A stretch of DNA of 56,385 nt from Kiritimatiellia bacterium (lineage in GTDB: Bacteria; Verrucomicrobiota; Kiritimatiellia; RFP12; UBA1067), in the NCBI GenBank assembly GCA_017405115.1, contig JAFRBA010000220.1:1-56385 (forward strand). The letters are read 5' to 3'. The first letter of the stretch is position 1, and every line of letters starts with the position of its first letter. Shown here piece after piece: positions 1 to 6,407 of the stretch. The notes under the pieces are model-generated. The model was not told the origin of the DNA. It made no database searches and saw nothing but the letters and a program-made list of their open reading frames with translations. The position numbers and the translations under genes are program-made.

Positions 1-74
1 AAGGAGGGCTGACGGCGCTGAAGTCAAATGTAAAGGTGTTCTGAAATGTAGTCATATAAAATTATGGCTACTTT

Positions 75-93
75 TTCACGCGGCCCGCGTGAA
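75..93. promoter_or_regulatory. Perfect operator-like palindrome
   Basis: TTCACGCGG-C-CCGCGTGAA is a perfect 9-bp inverted repeat around one base, about 150 bp upstream of the uridylyltransferase promoter. It looks like a dimeric repressor site. No T-run follows, so it is not an obvious terminator. Nothing else is recognisable in the first 227 bases. The bound protein is unknown. Confidence 0.45.
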
Positions 94-227
94 CATTGGC
101 TCAAACCGCACTTTTCAAAAATTCAAGTGGCAAAGTCGGGGGCGGCGCTTCGCGGAATCACCAATTCCTCCCCAGATGTGGAATCTTTGGTGGACCGACT
201 CTCCTGTGGCGGACGACGGGCTGTATT

Positions 228-236
228 TGATATAAT
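228..236 (+). promoter_or_regulatory. Extended -10 promoter, probably leaderless
   Basis: TGATATAAT is an extended -10 box with no good -35. Only six bases separate TATAAT from the ATG at 243, so the predicted transcription start is at or next to the start codon. No Shine-Dalgarno sequence lies between them. Confidence 0.6.
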
Positions 237-242
237 ACACGC

Positions 243-965
243 ATGAAGGCGATTGTTCCAGCTGCGGGCCACGGCACCAGGTTTCTCCCGGTGACGCGCG
301 TCGTGCCCAAGGAGATGCTTCCGATCGGTTCGCGACCGGCTCTGGAGGTAATTGTCGAGGAGGCGAAGGGCGCGGGGGCCGACGAGGTCGTGATCGTGAT
401 CTCGCACGGCAAGGAGATGATACGCGAGTACTTCGGCGGCGACCCTTCGATACGGTTCGTCTACCAGGAGGAGCAGCGAGGCCTCGGCCACGCCGTTCTG
501 CAGGCGGCGGACGCCGTCGGCGACGGCGGGCAGCCCGTGCTGATCCTCCTCGGCGACGCGCTTGTGGCTGGCGGCAGCGCGTCGCGCGAGCTAGTCGCGG
601 TGTCGGCGGCGCACGGCGGCGCGGGGGTCGTCGGGCTCGAGCGCGTGCCGATTGAGCGCGTTTCGCGATATGGCATCGTGCGCATGGAGGGCGACCGCAT
701 CGTAGACATGGTCGAGAAGCCCGACCCCGCGGTTGCGCCGAGCGACCTCGCCGTGGCCGGACGGTATTTGCTGGACGCCGAGATCTTCGGCTTGCTGCGC
801 ACGCAGATGCCGGGGAAGGGCGGCGAGATACAGCTGACCGACGCGATAAGGCGAATGCTCGTGGAGAGGCCCGTCTACGGCTGCGTCTACTCCGGCAAGC
901 GGCAGGACATCGGCAACCCGAAGGGATACTTCGCGGCGCTGAAGGCGATGGGGGAGAACGAATGA
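243..965 (+). CDS. galU: UTP--sugar-1-phosphate uridylyltransferase (GalU-like)
   Basis: This 240-residue cytoplasmic nucleotidyltransferase should make a UDP-sugar and pyrophosphate from UTP and a sugar 1-phosphate. The N-terminus carries the family signature G-x-G-T-R followed by PKEMLP (residues 9-27), and the invariant VEEA follows. VEKP occurs near residue 158 and the C-terminus ends in a short helical tail. GalU proteins are usually about 290-300 residues, so this one is compact. It overlaps the next gene, a GHMP sugar kinase, by four bases (ATGA). Kinase plus uridylyltransferase is the classic salvage pair for making UDP-sugars from free sugars. The exact sugar (glucose, glucuronate, galactose) cannot be read from the sequence. 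The start is the only ATG after a very close -10 box. Confidence 0.82.
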   Translation: MKAIVPAAGHGTRFLPVTRVVPKEMLPIGSRPALEVIVEEAKGAGADEVVIVISHGKEMIREYFGGDPSIRFVYQEEQRGLGHAVLQAADAVGDGGQPVLILLGDALVAGGSASRELVAVSAAHGGAGVVGLERVPIERVSRYGIVRMEGDRIVDMVEKPDPAVAPSDLAVAGRYLLDAEIFGLLRTQMPGKGGEIQLTDAIRRMLVERPVYGCVYSGKRQDIGNPKGYFAALKAMGENE

Positions 966-2026
966 GCGAGATGGGCAGGATGGTGAGGGCGCGCAGCTTC
1001 GCGCGCGCCGGGTTCCTGGGCAATCCGTCCGACGGGTATTTCGGCAAGACGATATCGTTCTCCTTCACGGAGTTCCGCGTCGACCTTAGGCTGACCGAAA
1101 GCGCGCGCCTGAGGTTCGTACCCGGCGAGGTGGACGACGCGACGTTCGACTCGCCGGCGCACCTTGTGCGAGACCTGCGCCTCTACGGCTACTACGGCGG
1201 GGTGCGGATGCTCAAGGCCGTGGCAAAGCTCTTCTTCGAGTACTGCGAAGAGCACGAGCTGGCGATTCCCCCTGTCAACTTCACCGCGGAGTACAAGATC
1301 AACATCCCGAGGCTCGTGGGGCTCTCGGGCTCGAGCGCCATATGCTCCGCGATGCTCAAGGCCCTCATGGAATTCTACGGCGTCGAGATACCCCTCGAGG
1401 AGCAGCCCACGCTCATCATGTGCGCCGAGCGCGACGAGCTCGGCATCGCCTGCGGGCTCCAGGACCGCGTGGCGCAGATATACAACGGCATCACCTTCAT
1501 GGACTTCGACCGCAGCCTGGTCGAGGCGACGGGGCACGGGCGCTACGAGCGGCTTGACCCGGGGCGCGTTCCGCCGATCTACATATCCTACGACCCGCGC
1601 CGCGCCGAGGAGAGCGGGAAGGCCCACCGCAGGGTGCGCAAGCTGTTCCAGCAGCAGAACCACGACGTGGTGGCCGCGATGTCCGAGTTCGCCGACATCG
1701 CCCAGCAGGGGCGCGATGCGCTCGTCGCCGGCGAGTTCGGGCGCATCCCCGCGCTTGTCGACGCGAACTTCGACTTGCGCGACCGCATCTTCAACGTGGC
1801 CGAGGAGAACAGACGCATGGTGATGGTCGCCCGGTCGTCCGGCGCCTCGGCGAAGTTCGCCGGATCCGGTGGTGCCATTGTCGGCACCTACGAGGGCGAC
1901 GAACAGTATGCGGCGCTGGAGAAGGCGCTTTCCGGCATAGGATGCCGCACCTTCCGCCCGGTGATCGCCTCGAAGGCCGACGAGGCCGCGGAAATCGGCG
2001 AGGCCATCGGATGGCGCAGCTCCTGA
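962..2026 (+). CDS. GHMP family sugar 1-kinase
   Basis: This 354-residue protein belongs to the GHMP kinase superfamily (galactokinase, homoserine kinase, mevalonate kinase, glucuronokinase). Visible motifs are the N-terminal substrate motif with GNPSD (residues 20-24), the glycine/serine-rich ATP loop GLSGSSA near residue 120, and the C-terminal FAGSGGA motif near residue 300. GNPSD in place of the galactokinase G-E-H-x-D recalls glucuronokinase-type enzymes, so a uronic acid or similar sugar is a reasonable guess. It is translationally coupled to the uridylyltransferase by an ATGA overlap. The two should act in sequence, giving sugar to sugar-1-phosphate to UDP-sugar. The family is clear and the substrate is inference. 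Confidence 0.8.
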   Translation: MSEMGRMVRARSFARAGFLGNPSDGYFGKTISFSFTEFRVDLRLTESARLRFVPGEVDDATFDSPAHLVRDLRLYGYYGGVRMLKAVAKLFFEYCEEHELAIPPVNFTAEYKINIPRLVGLSGSSAICSAMLKALMEFYGVEIPLEEQPTLIMCAERDELGIACGLQDRVAQIYNGITFMDFDRSLVEATGHGRYERLDPGRVPPIYISYDPRRAEESGKAHRRVRKLFQQQNHDVVAAMSEFADIAQQGRDALVAGEFGRIPALVDANFDLRDRIFNVAEENRRMVMVARSSGASAKFAGSGGAIVGTYEGDEQYAALEKALSGIGCRTFRPVIASKADEAAEIGEAIGWRSS

Positions 2027-2035
2027 CGCGATTTT

Positions 2036-2044
2036 TGGTATAAT
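2036..2044 (+). promoter_or_regulatory. Extended -10 promoter, probably leaderless
   Basis: TTTTTGGTATAAT lies just after the kinase stop codon. Seven bases separate TATAAT from the GTG start of cdsA, leaving no room for a ribosome binding site. Confidence 0.65.
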
Positions 2045-2051
2045 ACAGCCA

Positions 2052-2714
2052 GTGAATCCGATTCTAAAGCGCACTATCACAGGTCTTGCCGTCGGCGCGG
2101 CGGTGATTGCGGCGGTGTTGCTTGCGCCTCCGTGCGCCATCATGCCGGCCGTGTCGTGCCTGATTCTGCTCGCAATCGCGGAGTTCGCCCAGCTGCTCCT
2201 TAAAAAACTCTCCGTTGCAAGCTGTCTGACGTGGCTTTGCCTTCTCGTCGGCGCGGCGGTCATCGCGTGCGGGTTGTGGGCGCTTGTGGAGATTGCGCTA
2301 CGCCACGGCAACGTCATTCTCCTGTACGTCGTCGCGATCGTGAAGTTCTCCGACGTCGGCGGCTTCGCCTTCGGCATTTCGTCGTCCAAGCTCATGAGGG
2401 GCGGCAACCACAAGCTGTGTCCGTCGATCTCCCCCGGAAAGAGCTGGGAAGGGATGCTCGGTTCGATTCTCCTGTCGTGTGTCGTCTCGTGCGTGTTCCT
2501 GCCGTTCACCGGCTTTTCCGTCGGCAAGGCGCTAGCGTTCGGCGTCGCCGCGGCTCTTCTCGGCACCGCGGGAGACCTCGTGGAGTCCAGGTTCAAGCGC
2601 TGGGTGGGCGTAAAGGACTCGTCCACCATGAAGATCACGAACGGAATGGGCGGCATACTCGACATGCTGGACTCTCTGCTCATCGCGCCGTCAGTGTTGC
2701 TGCCGTTCATCTGA
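2052..2714 (+). CDS. cdsA: Phosphatidate cytidylyltransferase (CDP-diglyceride synthase)
   Basis: This 220-residue integral membrane enzyme makes CDP-diacylglycerol from CTP and phosphatidic acid, the branch point of phospholipid synthesis. Several hydrophobic segments are seen, and the C-terminus carries the CDP-synthase signature S-R-F-K-R followed by V-K-D-S-S (about residues 178-189) and then GGILDMLDS. The usual P-x-H-G-G-x-x-D-R-x-D ending is altered here to N-G-M-G-G-x-x-D-M-L-D. The protein is shorter than the E. coli enzyme (about 285 residues), with fewer N-terminal membrane segments. Translation starts at GTG right after a close -10 box. The stop overlaps the next ATG by one base (TGATG), so the lipoprotein gene is co-translated. 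Confidence 0.85.
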   Translation: MNPILKRTITGLAVGAAVIAAVLLAPPCAIMPAVSCLILLAIAEFAQLLLKKLSVASCLTWLCLLVGAAVIACGLWALVEIALRHGNVILLYVVAIVKFSDVGGFAFGISSSKLMRGGNHKLCPSISPGKSWEGMLGSILLSCVVSCVFLPFTGFSVGKALAFGVAAALLGTAGDLVESRFKRWVGVKDSSTMKITNGMGGILDMLDSLLIAPSVLLPFI

Positions 2715-3097
2715 TGTTCCGCCGCTCGAAAGTCTTCGCCGCCGCCTTCGCCGCGGCGCTGGCGCTGGCGGGCTGCTCGTCGGGCCGGCGCTTCCTCGCC
2801 GTCGAGCCTGGCGTCAGCCAGGCCCTGCGCGTCGCGAGCGGCGACCGCAGTTTCTTCGAGATGGAGGAGGACGCGACGACGGACGGGCTGTGGGAGTTCG
2901 TCTGCGACGACAACGACGTCGATGTCGAGATCGCCCACGCCGGCCGCGTCGCAAAGGTCGAGATCCGGATCCACCGAGGCTACGACGGCCCGTCGACGGT
3001 CACGTTCTCCTGTCGCCGCGCAAACGCCGTCAAGCCGTCCCGCAGGTTCACCATCGCGCTTTACCGCCGCACCGGCGACGCCGCCTTCTGGGAATGA
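2714..3097 (+). CDS. Small lipoprotein, possible chagasin-type protease inhibitor
   Basis: This 127-residue protein has a short basic N-terminus, a hydrophobic segment and a lipobox LAGC at residues 18-21, so it should be exported and lipid-anchored. The mature part has a T-T-x-G-x-W element near residues 55-60, a G-x-x-G-P-S-T-V-T-F stretch near residue 97 and a C-terminal RRFTIALYR strand. The order and spacing resemble the three loops of chagasin-like (MEROPS I42) cysteine protease inhibitors, whose loops read NPTTG-x-W, G-x-G-G and R-P-W. The match is loose and the assignment is an inference. It starts inside the cdsA stop codon. The lipoprotein call is firmer than the inhibitor call. Confidence 0.7.
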   Translation: MFRRSKVFAAAFAAALALAGCSSGRRFLAVEPGVSQALRVASGDRSFFEMEEDATTDGLWEFVCDDNDVDVEIAHAGRVAKVEIRIHRGYDGPSTVTFSCRRANAVKPSRRFTIALYRRTGDAAFWE

Positions 3098-3133
3098 CCT
3101 GGGCGCATCTCCGCGTTCTTCACCCATGCTTGT

Positions 3134-3263
3134 TTGGAAACAACTTGAACAACTGGTAGGTAAAAACAACTTTTTTCTTTTCGTCGCGTAACTGCGCGGC
3201 GTTCGTATGTCGGCGGGCGGTTGCCCGCCGTAAAAGAAAGTTGTTTCAAATAGTTGTTTCCAA
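3134..3263. repeat. MITE-like palindromic element
   Basis: The ends are a perfect 12-bp inverted repeat (TTGGAAACAACT at 3134-3145, AGTTGTTTCCAA at 3252-3263). A second inner inverted pair is built on ACAACTTT...CTTTT (about 3165-3181) and AAAAGAAAGTTGT (about 3232-3245). The middle contains a strong GC hairpin, CGGCGGGC-GGTT-GCCCGCCG (3211-3230). The element has no coding capacity. It could be a non-autonomous transposon, a REP-like unit or a strong bidirectional terminator structure. I see no second copy in the window. Confidence 0.5.
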
Positions 3264-3328
3264 TCATCAGAAGACGAGGCGGTGAATTATGGAGATGCGC
3301 CCGGAGTGAAGGCACCCTCAAATTACCG

Positions 3329-3358
3329 TTGCCTAACAGGGCGGCGAAGTGATATACT
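3329..3358 (+). promoter_or_regulatory. Sigma-70-type promoter of the ferredoxin gene
   Basis: TTGCCT (3329-3334) and TATACT (3353-3358) are separated by 18 bases. The -10 is extended (TGATATACT). The predicted start is near 3365, giving a leader of about 45 bases that contains AAGGAGG. Confidence 0.6.
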
Positions 3359-3410
3359 CCCAACCGTCGAGAGACACCAAGGCAACAAAACAAAAAAAGG
3401 AGGAATTGAA

Positions 3411-3581
3411 ATGGCTCACCAGATAGCTGCAGACAAGTGCGTTTCGTGCGGATGCTGCAAGGACGCGTGTCCCGCAGAGGCGATTTCCGAGGGAACGCCC
3501 TACGTGATCGACGCGAACAAGTGCGTCGACTGCGGCGCTTGCGCGGCCCAGTGCCCGAGCGAGGCGATTTCCCAGGCCTGA
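3411..3581 (+). CDS. 2[4Fe-4S] ferredoxin
   Basis: This 56-residue clostridial-type ferredoxin carries low-potential electrons in the cytoplasm. Two C-x2-C-x2-C-x3-C-P clusters are complete, with cysteines beginning at CVSCGCC (residue 10) and CVDCGAC (residue 38). The two halves are near repeats, each ending in A-E-A-I-S or S-E-A-I-S. Length is typical for the family. Translation starts at the ATG seven bases after a strong AAAGGAGG site. It has its own promoter and is followed by a hairpin terminator, so it is probably monocistronic. The redox partner is not visible in the neighbourhood. Confidence 0.92.
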   Translation: MAHQIAADKCVSCGCCKDACPAEAISEGTPYVIDANKCVDCGACAAQCPSEAISQA

Positions 3582-3612
3582 GTTCCTCCGGAACGATCGC
3601 CGGGAGACCGGA

Positions 3613-3652
3613 AGGGACGCGCACCCGTAGGGGGCGCGTCCCTGTTGATTTT
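3613..3652 (+). terminator. Intrinsic terminator after ferredoxin
   Basis: AGGGACGCGC (3613-3622) pairs with GCGCGTCCCT (3634-3643) as a 10-bp stem with an 11-base loop. A T-rich tail follows (TGTTGATTTT), which also forms the upstream part of the next promoter. Confidence 0.7.
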
Positions 3653-3660
3653 GGTATAAT
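3652..3660 (+). promoter_or_regulatory. Extended -10 promoter, probably leaderless
   Basis: TTTTGGTATAAT ends nine bases before the ATG of the permease gene at 3670. The predicted leader is 0-3 bases and there is no ribosome binding site. Confidence 0.65.
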
Positions 3661-3669
3661 ACGCTGGCC

Positions 3670-4506
3670 ATGATTGAGTTCGCAAAAGAGACGCTGGCGC
3701 TTCTGCCTTTCCTGTTCGTCACGTACCTGGTTCTCGAAGCCGTGGAGGCCCATGCCGGCGGGGCGCTGGAAAGGGGCCTCGAGCGCACCCGCGCCGTCGG
3801 GCCGCTCGTCGGTGCGCTTGCGGGGGCGATCCCCCAGTGCGGCGTCTCGGCGGCGGCCGCGTCGCTCTACGCCGGCGGCGTCGTCTCCGTGGGCACGCTT
3901 CTCGCGGTGTTCCTCTCGACGTCCGACGAGCTCATTCCGGTCCTCCTCTCCAAGCAGGTGCCGGTGGCGCTGATGGTCAAGATAGTGGCGCTCAAGGCTG
4001 CGGCGGGCATCATCGCGGGCTTCTCCGTCGATGCGGTGCTGCGCTTTGCCAGGCACGTGCGCCGCCCCGTCGAGGTGCACGACCTCTGCGCCCACAGCCT
4101 GTGCGGCTGCAGCAGGCGGAAGGGCATCCTCGTGCCGGCGCTCATCCACACTGCGGAGATATTTCTCTTCATCGTGGTGGTGTCCGGGGCGATCGAGCTT
4201 GCCATGCACTTCTTCGGCGAGGACTGCCTCCAGGCGCTCCGGCTGAACTCGCCGGTGTTCGGAGAGCTCGCAGCCGGGCTTCTTGGCCTCGTGCCGAACT
4301 GCGCCGTCTCCGTGGCCGGGGCGGAGCTGTACTGCAAGGGGGCGATGTCGGCGGGCGCGCTGATGGCCTCGTCATTCACGGGCGCGGGCGTGGGCCTGAT
4401 CGTCCTGTTCCGCACGAACCGCAACCTGAAGGAGAACCTTCTGATCCTCGCGGGCCTCTACGCCATGGGCGTTGTGCTTGGCTGGCTCGCCGGCTTCCTC
4501 CTCTAA
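3670..4506 (+). CDS. Putative heavy-metal exporter permease (ArsP_2/DUF2899 type)
   Basis: This 278-residue inner-membrane protein has about eight to ten hydrophobic segments in two repeated halves. Each half carries a paired Pro-polar-Cys signature: I-P-Q-C-G-V-S-A-A in the first half (about residues 56-64) and V-P-N-C-A-V-S-V-A in the second (about 208-216). This duplicated P-x-C motif is the mark of the putative 10-TM heavy-metal exporter family. A cysteine/histidine-rich loop (HDLCAHSLCGC, about 140-150) between the halves could bind metal. The likely role is efflux of a metal or metalloid, but the substrate cannot be told. It appears to be monocistronic. Confidence 0.75.
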   Translation: MIEFAKETLALLPFLFVTYLVLEAVEAHAGGALERGLERTRAVGPLVGALAGAIPQCGVSAAAASLYAGGVVSVGTLLAVFLSTSDELIPVLLSKQVPVALMVKIVALKAAAGIIAGFSVDAVLRFARHVRRPVEVHDLCAHSLCGCSRRKGILVPALIHTAEIFLFIVVVSGAIELAMHFFGEDCLQALRLNSPVFGELAAGLLGLVPNCAVSVAGAELYCKGAMSAGALMASSFTGAGVGLIVLFRTNRNLKENLLILAGLYAMGVVLGWLAGFLL

Positions 4507-4545
4507 TCCCCCGCGAACCACGAACCCCGAACCCCGAACCTTTTT

Positions 4546-4554
4546 TGGTATAAT
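4546..4554 (+). promoter_or_regulatory. Extended -10 promoter, probably leaderless
   Basis: TTTTTTGGTATAAT ends six bases before the ATG at 4561. Upstream, about 4510-4540, is a short direct repeat of CGAACCCCGAAC-like sequence. Confidence 0.65.
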
Positions 4555-4560
4555 ATCCGC

Positions 4561-5508
4561 ATGTTCAAGAGTATCTTCAACTGGGGGAAGCGCGTCATCG
4601 GCGGTTTCCTCTCCAATGACTGCCCGATGCACGCCGCGGGCCTTACGTATTTCGCACTCCTGGCGATCGTGCCGGTCCTGTGCTGCATCCTCGTCTCCGC
4701 GAAGGCGTGCGGCGTCGACAAGTACGCGAAGACGCAGATCAACCGGCGCATCGACGCGATGATCGCCAACATCGAGAAGGGGCAGGACGACACGCTCGCC
4801 CAGCTGACCCCGCAGGACGAGGAGGAGCGCCGCAAGAAGAAGATCGCCGCGGAGGAGTTCGCCGCGCAGGCGCGCAAGATGTCCGACGAGCTCTTCTCGC
4901 GCATCGAGAAGTTCGACTTGGAGACGATGGGCTGGATAGGCTTCGGGCTCCTTCTGTGGACGGTCATCTCCACTCTCGGCACTGTCGAGACGAGCTTCAA
5001 CCGCATATGGAAGGTGCCAAAGCCGCGGCCGATATGGAAGCGCGCTTACATGTACCCCATCATCATGGTCGCCATGCCGGTGATGTCCACGGTGGTCATG
5101 TCGCTGCCGATACTGAACGTCGTCAAGAACGTGATTCTGGCGACCTTTGGCGCGACATGGCTCACGCAGTGGGTCTCGGACGGGCTGATATGGTTCATCG
5201 ACTGCTGGGCGTTCCGTGCCGCGATCGTACTTCTCACGTCTTCGCTTACGATGGGCTTTTTCTTCTGGATAATGCCCAACTGCAAGGTCAAGTTCCTGTG
5301 GGCTTGGCTTGGCGGGCTCATCACGGCGCTGCTCCTCGCCGGCTGGTTCAAAGTGTGCGCCGTCGCGCAGGTCGGCATCGCCAAGTCGTCCGCGATGTAC
5401 GGCTCGTTCGCGCTTTTGCCCATCCTGCTGGCCTGGCTTTACATGACGTGGCAGATAATCCTCCTGGGGGCAAACATGGTTAAGGTGTTCGAGGGGAGGC
5501 CGGAATGA
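4561..5508 (+). CDS. YihY/BrkB family inner-membrane protein
   Basis: This 315-residue protein has the YihY/virulence factor BrkB layout: an N-terminal DCPMHAAGLTYFALLAIVP segment (family pattern A-x-x-L-x-Y), then about five further membrane segments. W-x-x-N-x-x-F-N-R-I-W-type sequence (here SFNRIWKV near residue 150) and the final L-L-A-W-L-Y-M-T-W segment are typical. A charged, predicted coiled insertion rich in E, K and R (about residues 70-115) separates the first and second membrane segments and is longer than usual. The function of the family is not firmly known. The stop overlaps the rmlD start (ATGA), so both are one transcript. Confidence 0.82.
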   Translation: MFKSIFNWGKRVIGGFLSNDCPMHAAGLTYFALLAIVPVLCCILVSAKACGVDKYAKTQINRRIDAMIANIEKGQDDTLAQLTPQDEEERRKKKIAAEEFAAQARKMSDELFSRIEKFDLETMGWIGFGLLLWTVISTLGTVETSFNRIWKVPKPRPIWKRAYMYPIIMVAMPVMSTVVMSLPILNVVKNVILATFGATWLTQWVSDGLIWFIDCWAFRAAIVLLTSSLTMGFFFWIMPNCKVKFLWAWLGGLITALLLAGWFKVCAVAQVGIAKSSAMYGSFALLPILLAWLYMTWQIILLGANMVKVFEGRPE

Positions 5509-6368
5509 GGATCCTGGTCACGGGCGGCAAGGGGATGCTGGGGAGGACGCTGCAGCGCGCCCTCTCCGAGCACGAGATCGTCGTCGCCGACCTGCCGGAG
5601 TGGGACGTCACGGACGCCGACGGCTTCATGGTGCGGACGCTTGAGGCGAAACCCGACGTGATCGTCCACTGCGCGGCGATGACGAAGGTGGACGACTGCG
5701 AGGCGAATCGCGACCTTGCGTTCAGGCTGAACGAGGAGGGGTCGCGAAACGTGGCGCTCGCGGCCAAGGCCGTCGGCGCGCGCCTCTTCGCGATTTCCAC
5801 GGACTACGTGTTCTCCGGCGACCCGCCGCGCGAGCCCTGGGCGTGGGACGAGACTGACATCCCCCGTCCGCGCACCGTCTACGGCGCGTCGAAGTTCGCG
5901 GGCGAGCAGATGGTGCAGATGGTTCTGCCGGAGGCGACGATACTGCGCATCGCATGGCTCTACGGAGCCGGCGGGCCGTCGTTCGTCCACACGATGGCGC
6001 GGCTGGGCGCGCAGGAGGGCGCTCCGCTCAAGGTCGTGAACGACCAGCGCGGCAACCCGACCTCCACGAAGGCGGTGGCGGACGTCATCCGCTTCCTCCT
6101 CGGCAAGCCGGCCGTCTCGGGCATCGTCCACGCCACCTGCGAGGAGTCGTGCACCTGGTACGACCTCACGGTCGAGCTTTTCCGACTGCTGGGCCTTAAG
6201 CGCGAAGTGGTGCCCTGCACGACGGAGGAGTTCCCGCGCCCCGCCCCGCGCCCGCGCAACTCGGCCCTGCGCAAGAGTGTACTCAATCTCCTGGGCTACC
6301 GCACGCCGGACTGGAAGACTGCGCTCGCCGATTTCGTCAGCGCCGAGTTCTCCGTCACCAGTGCGTAG
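5505..6368 (+). CDS. rmlD: dTDP-4-dehydrorhamnose reductase (RmlD-type SDR)
   Basis: This 287-residue short-chain dehydrogenase is expected to catalyse the last step of dTDP-L-rhamnose synthesis, NAD(P)H-dependent reduction of dTDP-4-dehydrorhamnose. The Rossmann motif TGGKGMLG is at residues 6-13. H-C-A-A-M-T-K-V-D-D-C-E (about 50-61) is the family pattern, S-T-D-Y-V-F-S-G is at 96-103 and the catalytic Y-G-A-S-K is at about 126-130. Length matches the family. The rmlA, rmlB and rmlC genes are not in this window. Translation is coupled to the upstream membrane protein by a four-base overlap. Confidence 0.85.
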   Translation: MRILVTGGKGMLGRTLQRALSEHEIVVADLPEWDVTDADGFMVRTLEAKPDVIVHCAAMTKVDDCEANRDLAFRLNEEGSRNVALAAKAVGARLFAISTDYVFSGDPPREPWAWDETDIPRPRTVYGASKFAGEQMVQMVLPEATILRIAWLYGAGGPSFVHTMARLGAQEGAPLKVVNDQRGNPTSTKAVADVIRFLLGKPAVSGIVHATCEESCTWYDLTVELFRLLGLKREVVPCTTEEFPRPAPRPRNSALRKSVLNLLGYRTPDWKTALADFVSAEFSVTSA

Positions 6369-6372
6369 AATG

Positions 6373-6381
6373 TGCTATAAT
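6373..6381 (+). promoter_or_regulatory. Extended -10 promoter of paaK
   Basis: TGCTATAAT lies just after the rmlD stop. Unlike the other core promoters here, this one leaves a 26-base leader with a Shine-Dalgarno site GAAAGGA. Confidence 0.6.
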
Positions 6382-6407
6382 ACGCGAAACCGAAAGGAAT
6401 GACAACG

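Larger units (their letters stand above)
3098..3410. other. 313-base intergenic region
   Basis: No gene is supported here. The region holds a palindromic MITE-like element (3134-3263) followed by the ferredoxin promoter and leader. Confidence 0.6.

Noticed and set aside
64..246. 60-codon open frame before the uridylyltransferase gene
   Set aside because: No ribosome site. It contains the 19-bp palindrome and promoter, overlaps the true start, and has no recognisable sequence.
115..1068. Long open frames on the minus strand opposite the uridylyltransferase
   Set aside because: Arg/Pro/Ser-rich translation with no domain, a typical antisense shadow of a GC-rich gene. The plus-strand gene has clear family motifs.
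887..3169. 760-codon minus-strand open frame
   Set aside because: It runs opposite the kinase and cdsA genes, which have definite motifs. Its composition is that of an antisense shadow.
3061..4209. Large minus-strand open frame across the ferredoxin and permease
   Set aside because: It covers a terminator, two promoters and two well-identified plus-strand genes.
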